From Chamaecyparis obtusa (Eukaryota; Streptophyta; Pinopsida; Cupressales; Cupressaceae): a stretch of 64,000 bases of DNA. Below the pieces are notes generated by a model. That model was not told the DNA's origin. It ran no database searches and saw only the letters and a program-made list of their open reading frames with translations. A program made the translations under genes and the position numbers. The DNA lies in assembly GCA_027943335.1 (NCBI GenBank), contig BSBK01007856.1, forward strand, positions 613,763-677,762, written 5' to 3'. Positions 56,890 through 64,000 of the stretch are shown in pieces (positions within the stretch are counted from its first letter, which is position 1; each line of letters starts with the position of its first letter).

Positions 56890-59800
56890 CCTATGTCCGA
56901 TAAGTGCGAAAGGGTGAAAGGGCCGTAGTCTCTGTTGTTTGCTTCAAAACATGTTTTCAGTGAGTAATGGTGCTTTCCCAGTTTCTTTTCTCCCATTATG
57001 TTACTGATTCAGGCCTTGTGCTCTTTTGCAGATACAGCTGAGAAAGTACTGGCATCATCGGCGATGAAATACCAATTCAAAGGATACCACCCACTGTATA
57101 AAGTGACAGATCTACATGCCGGATTAACCAATATTGACATCGGGAATGTAAGCTGGAATGAATATCTAAATAAGTGTGCTCAACCGATGGGTCATTCAAA
57201 GGATTGTACATCATTAGTTCATTGTTCCTTGGTGAATGCATCGGCACATCCGGTCTCCATCCAGTCAGTAGAGCTCATAAATACATTGGCCAATCATTAT
57301 TTGCCACATAAGCGCATGGTCAGGAACATGTTGGGGAGGTGGTCTTGGACCTAAGGCCTGATAATATTGAAGATGTTTTCCACCTGCCAAAGGGAGTTGA
57401 CAAGTTTTTTAACTTCAATACAAATAGAGGGATGGAGTTCTACAACAAAGATACTCAAAGAGCGCACAACATCATCAACAATGAATACTTAATGTAGCCA
57501 TTGCCCAAGAACAAGCTGGATAGAATCGACATGAGGAGGGGTTATATGAAAGAAGATATCCAGGCCGCCATCATGATGATAAGCAGGGTCTACGGCCTGC
57601 CTAAGTCCCACCAACTAGAGCCCTAGATGATCTTCCTCATCCAGAAGATAAAGGAGAGACAAGTGAGGTTCGATTGGGCCTCTATTCTCAGCGATCAGCT
57701 AGATGAGTAGTTGATTTGAGTGAAGAATGACCCGCACTTCTATATGACATCTTATGTGGTGTATCTACTAGTTGCCAGGGCAGTGTACCCAGGGTTGACT
57801 AAGGTCGGTAACATTGGGGAACAAAACACTTGGCCTTTCACATTGTATCCACAACTGGTGCGAAAGGATTTCTTAGCGCATAACAACCCAAAATTTAGGA
57901 TAGTTAATGATGCTTTCTTCTTCGCAATCATCTGCTCCATTGAGGGTGACTTTGCTAAAATGCTATCTACAGAGGTAGCGGCCAAAGTGAAATCCATTGG
58001 AGCATTTTTCATTCAGTTTAGGACATTCACATACATACGGGTTGCAGGAAGTAACTTGGCACCCAAGAAGCTCCCAAGATATCCTCCTAATAGGGTAGTT
58101 CTACTGGAAATAGCCAGGCAATTGTCTGATGCTGATGAGCATATCAAGCATAAGAAGAAACATTGCTGGAGCTTTCCCATTTTGATTGGTTCTCATTGTG
58201 CTCGAGACATGAAAGTCTGCAAGTCACTAGTTGGAGAATGGGATGAGTTCCCATTGGTAGACTACAGCCTGGTGAGGCCACATTTTGATCCCATTGGTAC
58301 CTATAGCCACATAATGGGAAGACACCATATCCATGAGCTGCATATTGAAGACCATTGGGCTAATTGTGTGGATGATTATGAGGTGAAATCCATGACTATT
58401 GCCAGATAAGCCTAGAGTTGGCGCAAGGTGCCCTTTCCTTGAAGATTCCATAGAAGGCATTGGATGTTGATCCTGATAATATCCTGGATTCCATATATAA
58501 CATAGACAAGATATATACTAGGGCCATTCTAAATGAAGAGGTGGACAAGGATGAGAATGATAATATGGACTTTAGAGCACGACATGTGATCAAGCTTACA
58601 AAGTCTTGGGTTGCTCGTCCATATTCTATGCAACCACTTCCTATGAAGCAACTCCCCAAGAAACCATCTCGAGAGAAGAAGCAAGGCGAGAAGATTTTAA
58701 AACCACAATTCAAAGGGGTTGCCCCTCTAAACCCTGAGACTATTTATCAACACGAGCGCCCTACCACCTATGGCTCAGCTACACACTCCAAGAATGTATA
58801 GTCTAAAATGAGAGGGAGTGTGGCATCACCAGATGCTCCTTCTTCTAGTGGTCTAGTTTCTCCAAGCTCCGCTACGAAAACAAAGTTCAAGATAGTAGGG
58901 CCCAAACCAGCTGGAGTAAGCAAAGGACATGTCTACAATCGGAAAGCAGGTTCAACTCCTACACAGATGGACACTCAGGAAGAAGAAGATGAGGATGAGT
59001 TGGATGAAATGCCCCTCAATAGGAGGACCCAAACAAAGGGTTTCCTGAAGAAAAGGAGAATAATGGAAGAGGATCCTAAGGATGGTGAAGGGGCTGCTTA
59101 GGTGGAGCCAATGAATTTGGATGCCCTAGGTGACGATGAATTCAACATCTTTGATTTTGCAATTTTACATGGATTCAAAGAGATTGAGCAACAGGTTCCT
59201 ATGCAGTTCACTAGCCTTTTTAGTGGCGTAGGAGAAGAATTACCACAGGCATCTCAAGAGCAGAGTAGGGATGAAGTAGCTAGAGACCAAGAGGGAATTG
59301 CAGAGCATGGGAAGGACTCTTCTGTTAAGATCACCTTGGAGGAGGAAATGTGTACACAAGTACCATTGGATGCATCTGTCCCGCCTCCGCCTCTACCTTG
59401 TTCTTCTAGACTCCCTTCCACTTCACTTCATGAGCTTCCCACTACTCCACTTTCCGCTCTCGTACAAAGTACTTCACTATCTCAGCAACCTTCTTCTTCC
59501 CATGTTCCTTTCCTGACTCCAACTCCACTAGCTCATCGACCACTCCCCTCATGTCTTATGTGCCTCCCCCACTCAACATTCCTCCCCAAGTTCATACAGA
59601 GTCAATACCCCATAGCTCATAGGAACTAGAGAAAGAAGTTGAAGTCATCGGCATAGATGGGGAAGAGGAAATTCATATTGGGTCTGAGGAGCAAGGTGGC
59701 AAGGGAGAATCATAGATAGAAGAAGAGCCACATACAGAAGAAGATAAGCCTCACACAAATATTGAGGAACAGGCAATTGATGAGCAACAGACAGTTGATG

Positions 59801-62501
59801 AGGAAGAGCCAGAACAAGATATTGAGAATGAGCAGGAGGGAGAAGATGATGAAGCTCGCGAAGAGATGAGGACAGAACATGTGGGGACTTCTACTACATT
59901 GGCTACTCCCCATGAGCCATTGAATGCGTTCTCAAAGCCCACGTGGTTTACAAAGGAGGTGCAGTCGAGGGTTAGAATATACACTAATGATGAGGTCGAT
60001 ATGACCACATTAGGACACGCCTTCCACCAAATGGCACCAGTTCCCCTAGCAAAGAGAATGTCCTATGTAACACAAGATCAGACGAGGAGGTGGAAGGCAC
60101 AGGTGGCTATCCCTACAATGGATGTCAGCTCAAAGGATATCACCCCAGAGGATTATGTATTAGAAGAAGTGGACTTGGGATAACCAACCAGAGAAGGTAG
60201 CAAAACCTTGGCTACGTTGGGTTTGAAGCACACTCTGGGCTTCATGAGTAAAGATGAAGAAAGGATAAAAGCATTTGAAGAACAAAATGAAGCAATGAAG
60301 AAGTTTATTACGAAGAAAGTAGGTCCAATTGACCCTGATAACCCCAAAGCCTCATTATAGGCAATTTTGGAAAGGAAGGGGGAAATAAATACAGATATAC
60401 CACATTCTTTTGTATAGGCCTGCACCGATTGGAAGCTTGATTTTGAGTACTTCGCCAAGATGTCCCTAAAGAAGATTTTGAGGCCACTACGAGGCATCCT
60501 GGTAGGAGTGACTTCATTGGTCGACATCATGAGCGAGGAGGATGGTGTAGAAGAAATGATACTCAAGTGGCATAAGGTCATGGAAGATTTGAAGGTAATT
60601 AGGAAATAACGCTTCCAAATTCTGGTCAAGATATATGATGGATCTGAAAATGACAATTTTGAGGAGTGGATTCAAGTGATCACTGCGGCTCTAACCATGT
60701 TTGAAAAGGTTTTGAAAAGATTAAATAAGAGGAGAGGTGACAGTATGGTCTTTGTGAAATAGTTGCATGAGTTTTTTGAGGGTTTGGACTTGGATTTATA
60801 CGAGGAAGATGATGATAAGATGATGTACTCTATAAATACCATCGTCAGGCAATACATAGATATATTTCAAGGAGTCAAGACAAAGGAAGATCTACAAAAA
60901 ATGTTTTATCAGAAGGAGGAGATCCAAAAGATGGTGTCTCGGGAAGAGGAGATCAATGTATTTTCGAAAGAGTTATTTGTCTTCCGAGATCGTCAGCAAG
61001 AAGTGCTTCAAGAGATCAAAGTGCCCAACTTTGAGGAAGTGTCAGAGGTAGTAGATAGGTTCAGAAGAGCACATCCAGAAATTCTCCCTATACAGTGAGC
61101 ATTTGGTTCAAAACTGCCTCAATTTTGTATGTATAAAATTTAGTTTGATACTTGGCCAATTTTGCAGTATGGGATTTTCGACCCTTTTGGCCATAGGGAT
61201 TTTTTGGCCTCCAACAACTCCGAAATGGTAGAGATAAGGGTGACACTTAGACAAATTTTGGGTGTTGAAATTTTCAGACCAAGTGTCGGGTTTTGGGTGT
61301 TTTTTGGCACGGCTGAAAGATGACTCCAGTTATCTCTAGGTTCATTCTTTAGTCATCTGGGCTTCTTTCTTTGGTTTCTTTGGGCATGATTAGGGGATCT
61401 CTTTCAGTTAGGACCACGTAGAGCAGCAAAAGCCAAGGATCAAGGGTACAAATAGGAAGATCATCAAGTGCATGCAGCAGTTCTAGCCCCGTTTTGAGAT
61501 ATCTAATACTTGATTTATGCAAATCTTTGTAATGCATGAGGTTTAATTCTATGCTAGGATAGTTTAGTTAGACTTTAGAAGTAGTTTCTTTAATGCAAAG
61601 CTCTAGTTTAGACTTCTCTTCAAGTTTTAGTTGCAGCGAAACCCTAGCTGCGAAAATAAGAGCAGAGCTCTATAAATTGTAATAAAATGATGTAGTAAGG
61701 GTCGACTAAATCATTAATACAAATTATACAATTGGTGCTTCATCCACAGTGTGATTTTTCTGTTGTCTATGCAAAATCTATGAATGTGTGATTTGCTCAT
61801 TCTTTATTTTAAAGAGTTGATTGTTTGTTTGATGATTTCAAGTCTGCGATCTCTTAATTTGGTGTTTGCTGGTATGATATTGCTCTGTTGTGATGAATCT
61901 CTGAGAAGATCTTTCTTTGGTGCTTAAAGATTAACTTGTCTCACGTGTGCGTGCATCTGGAGTGGCTTCGTGATCCGATGAGTTTTGACTTATCATACGT
62001 CTGCATTTGTTCAAACTTCCGTTGATGATTGCATCCATTCAGCTGAAGATTGTGACATGATCTGATCTCTATTGTGTGGGTTTCCTCATGTTCTTGGTTA
62101 TTTAATTCGCATGGTGGTGTGATGCTAGCATTTGTCCATTAGGTTTACTTTCCACAATTTTCATTCAAGTTTCTTGTTACCTTCCATCTTCTAACCTTCC
62201 TGGCAAGTTATTTTCAGTAGATTAATTTAAATTAGTATTGTTTCCATTTCTTAAATCTGAAAATTGAATAAAAAAGAGAGATATTGTGGAATCCTAAAGT
62301 TTGTTTTGCAGTTTCCCTTAAAAGAAGAACTAGCAAAGGCCTCCTTGATAAACAAATTCACATTTGTCTTTCGTTGAGTTATCCGAGCGATTGAGACCCA
62401 GCCATTCGAAACCTTGAGATTGATCCCGTCAATCTTCCAAGAGAGGAGTTTGTTCTTACACATTCCTAGCCGTTGTCTTCGTGTAAAAATGATGCTCAAC
62501 A
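56890..62501 (+). repeat. 3' LTR of element A, second part (after insertion B)
   Basis: Starts with the second CCTAT copy and aligns with 25380-31012 of the 5' LTR to the final CAACA. Contains the ORF copy at 57034-61098, the noncoding tail, and the PBS-like TTGGTGCTTCATCC near 61733. Confidence 0.85.
57034..61098 (+). pseudogene. LTR-encoded protein of element A, 3' LTR copy
   Basis: Same protein as 25524-29588. The initiating ATG is ACA here. It has frameshifts (a one-base loss near 57330; others near 57400-57720, 58395, 59540-59640) and its own stops (for example 57495, 57625, 57708, 60358, 60415). It keeps sense codons at many positions that are stops in the other copy, such as CAG where 25752 is TAG and CGA where 26352 is TGA. 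Stops in the NV-stop-SK context (58799) and at the sites equivalent to 28206 and 29253 are shared. It ends at a TGA after LPIQ (61096). Confidence 0.65.
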
Positions 62502-62506
62502 GGTAC
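62502..62506. repeat. Target-site duplication of element A, right copy (GGTAC)
   Basis: Directly follows the CAACA end of the A 3' LTR and matches 24205-24209. Confidence 0.8.
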
Positions 62507-63394
62507 ATTGATTTTGTTCTTCTTAAGTGAGTTTTACAGCTCATCAGTCCTCTTGTTCTTGCAATGATGCTCCTCATGATTTGGTTTTTTCCAATATACA
62601 CAAAATAGTCCATCCTTCTTATAATTTTTTCCTTTCTTGTTGCAAGAAGATGAATGATTGCCTTGTTGTGAGGAGAAATATTGGGGTGTCTCCAATTGTG
62701 ATTTGGCCTTCCAGTGATTTTTCTTCTTTTTGGAACCTTTCCCACCTTGAGTCCTTTGATTCCCATCATTAGCCACCAATGCCATAGACTTTTAAGACCT
62801 GAGAATCCCCATACTCATCAATTTTGGCTATTGTAATAGCAATATTTTTGCAAATGATTCAAATGAAGGTTTAGTGAAGGTACTTCCCATTGTCAACTTA
62901 TGAGTATTGTAACTTGAAACAAAAGGCACATATTTTGAAGGAAGCTTTTTCAATATGGGATGAATCAACTTGTCATCCTTCATGGGATTGCGATAATCCT
63001 TAAGTTGCGTTGTAAAAATCATTGGATTTGGTAACATAATCTTGAATTGTGTCAAAGTTCCTAGGATCCAGGGTGAGAAGATCATCCTCAATTGAGAATC
63101 CCTTTTCCTCATCCACTTTACTATATAGTGTTGCAAGTTTTTCCCAAGCACCCTTGGCATCCTTAAAGGATGAAATGTGGAAGAAGAGATCACATGATCA
63201 ACACAACTTCTCATAATTCCTAATGCCATATTGTCTTTGATTTTCCAATCAATTTTTGTAGTAGGATCAATGAGTTCTATTATTGTACCATCTACACAAA
63301 GATTTAAACATTTTTCCATTAATTTACTTAATACTACATCTTTCCATGTAGCATAGTTACGTGGAGTTAACATTGGACATTTAGGTGAACCCAT
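62507..63394 (-). pseudogene. Gag of copia element C (separated 5' part)
   Basis: ATG at 63394 ([19 protein letters not shown]), the usual start of copia Gag (DUF4219/UBN2 type). The capsid region includes [16 protein letters not shown] and [15 protein letters not shown]. After a frameshift near 62800 a Lys-rich stretch (GSKKKKNHWKAK) leads to the zinc knuckle CVYWKKPNHEEHHC, whose second Cys is Trp. The reading ends at the A insertion and resumes at 24204 with the protease. Confidence 0.75.
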
Positions 63395-63457
63395 GATGCA
63401 AAAATGAAAAGAGAACAAGAGAGAAAGATACACAAACACACAAGACACCCCCCTCCC
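63395..63457 (-). other. Leader fragment of copia C
   Basis: Short purine-rich stretch between Gag and the microsatellite. No PBS is seen, so the PBS and 5' LTR of C have been displaced by the repeat expansion or lie beyond the edge. Confidence 0.4.

Positions 63458-64000
<543 letters not shown>

Larger units (their letters stand above)
24210..62501 (+). mobile_element. Giant Ty3/gypsy element A, with element B inserted
   Basis: 5' LTR 24210-31012, internal region 31013-38618, 3' LTR 38619-39792 plus 56890-62501. Without B the element is about 21.2 kb. Support: the two 6.8-kb repeats end at matching points, they start TATTG and end CAACA, a 5-bp GGTAC duplication flanks the whole unit, a PBS follows the 5' LTR, and copia C is cleanly split by it. 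The gag-pol is of the Tat type, having an additional archaeal-type RNase H. LTR divergence is about 9% in the CpG-rich first 330 bp by eye, lower further in. Confidence 0.85.

Overview
The window is repeat-derived DNA from a large plant genome. The evidence is nested Ty3/gypsy and Ty1/copia LTR retrotransposons, an L1 LINE, a captured plant mobile domain gene, and only one candidate host gene. The very large Tat-like elements, long Pro/Gln-rich Gag N-termini and heavy decay by C-to-T type changes would suit a gymnosperm such as a conifer. That assignment is inference from style, not from a marker.

Layout. 1-4642: 5' end of a minus-strand Ty3/gypsy element (D1: Gag start, leader, PBS, 5' LTR), running off the left edge and inserted in a minus-strand copia (E, 4643-7011 plus its LTR). 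8628-9260: a two-exon gene for a small secreted peptide with a proline-rich C-terminus, the only likely host gene. 9985-11777: L1 LINE remnant. About 12140-14700: 3' LTR and env-like coiled-coil ORF of a SIRE-like copia (F). 14890-17090: unresolved repeat sequence with a palindromic motif family. 17095-21028: relative of D1 (D2), broken by the elements that follow.

From 21029 to the right edge there is a nest. Copia C (minus; 3' LTR 21029-21622, integrase/protease to 24204, Gag at 62507-63394) is split by giant gypsy A (24210-62501, TSD GGTAC). A is itself split inside its 3' LTR by gypsy B (39793-56889, TSD CCTAT). D2 appears to be split by C. Age signals agree: the B LTRs differ by about 2% and the A LTRs by more.

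Element A is the most unusual object. Its two LTRs are about 6.8 kb each, and each carries a coding region of about 4.1 kb downstream of a TATA box, so the genomic RNA would hold an extra gene upstream of the primer-binding site. Its archaeal-type RNase H lies upstream of reverse transcriptase. Element B has the more usual order (RT, RNase H, second RNase H, integrase). It also carries an antisense plant mobile domain gene that still contains an intron, and three clusters of a degenerate TATCGCGCGATA-type palindrome in its leader and next to the captured gene. All transposon coding regions here carry stop codons and are not functional as they stand. All alignments were made by eye.
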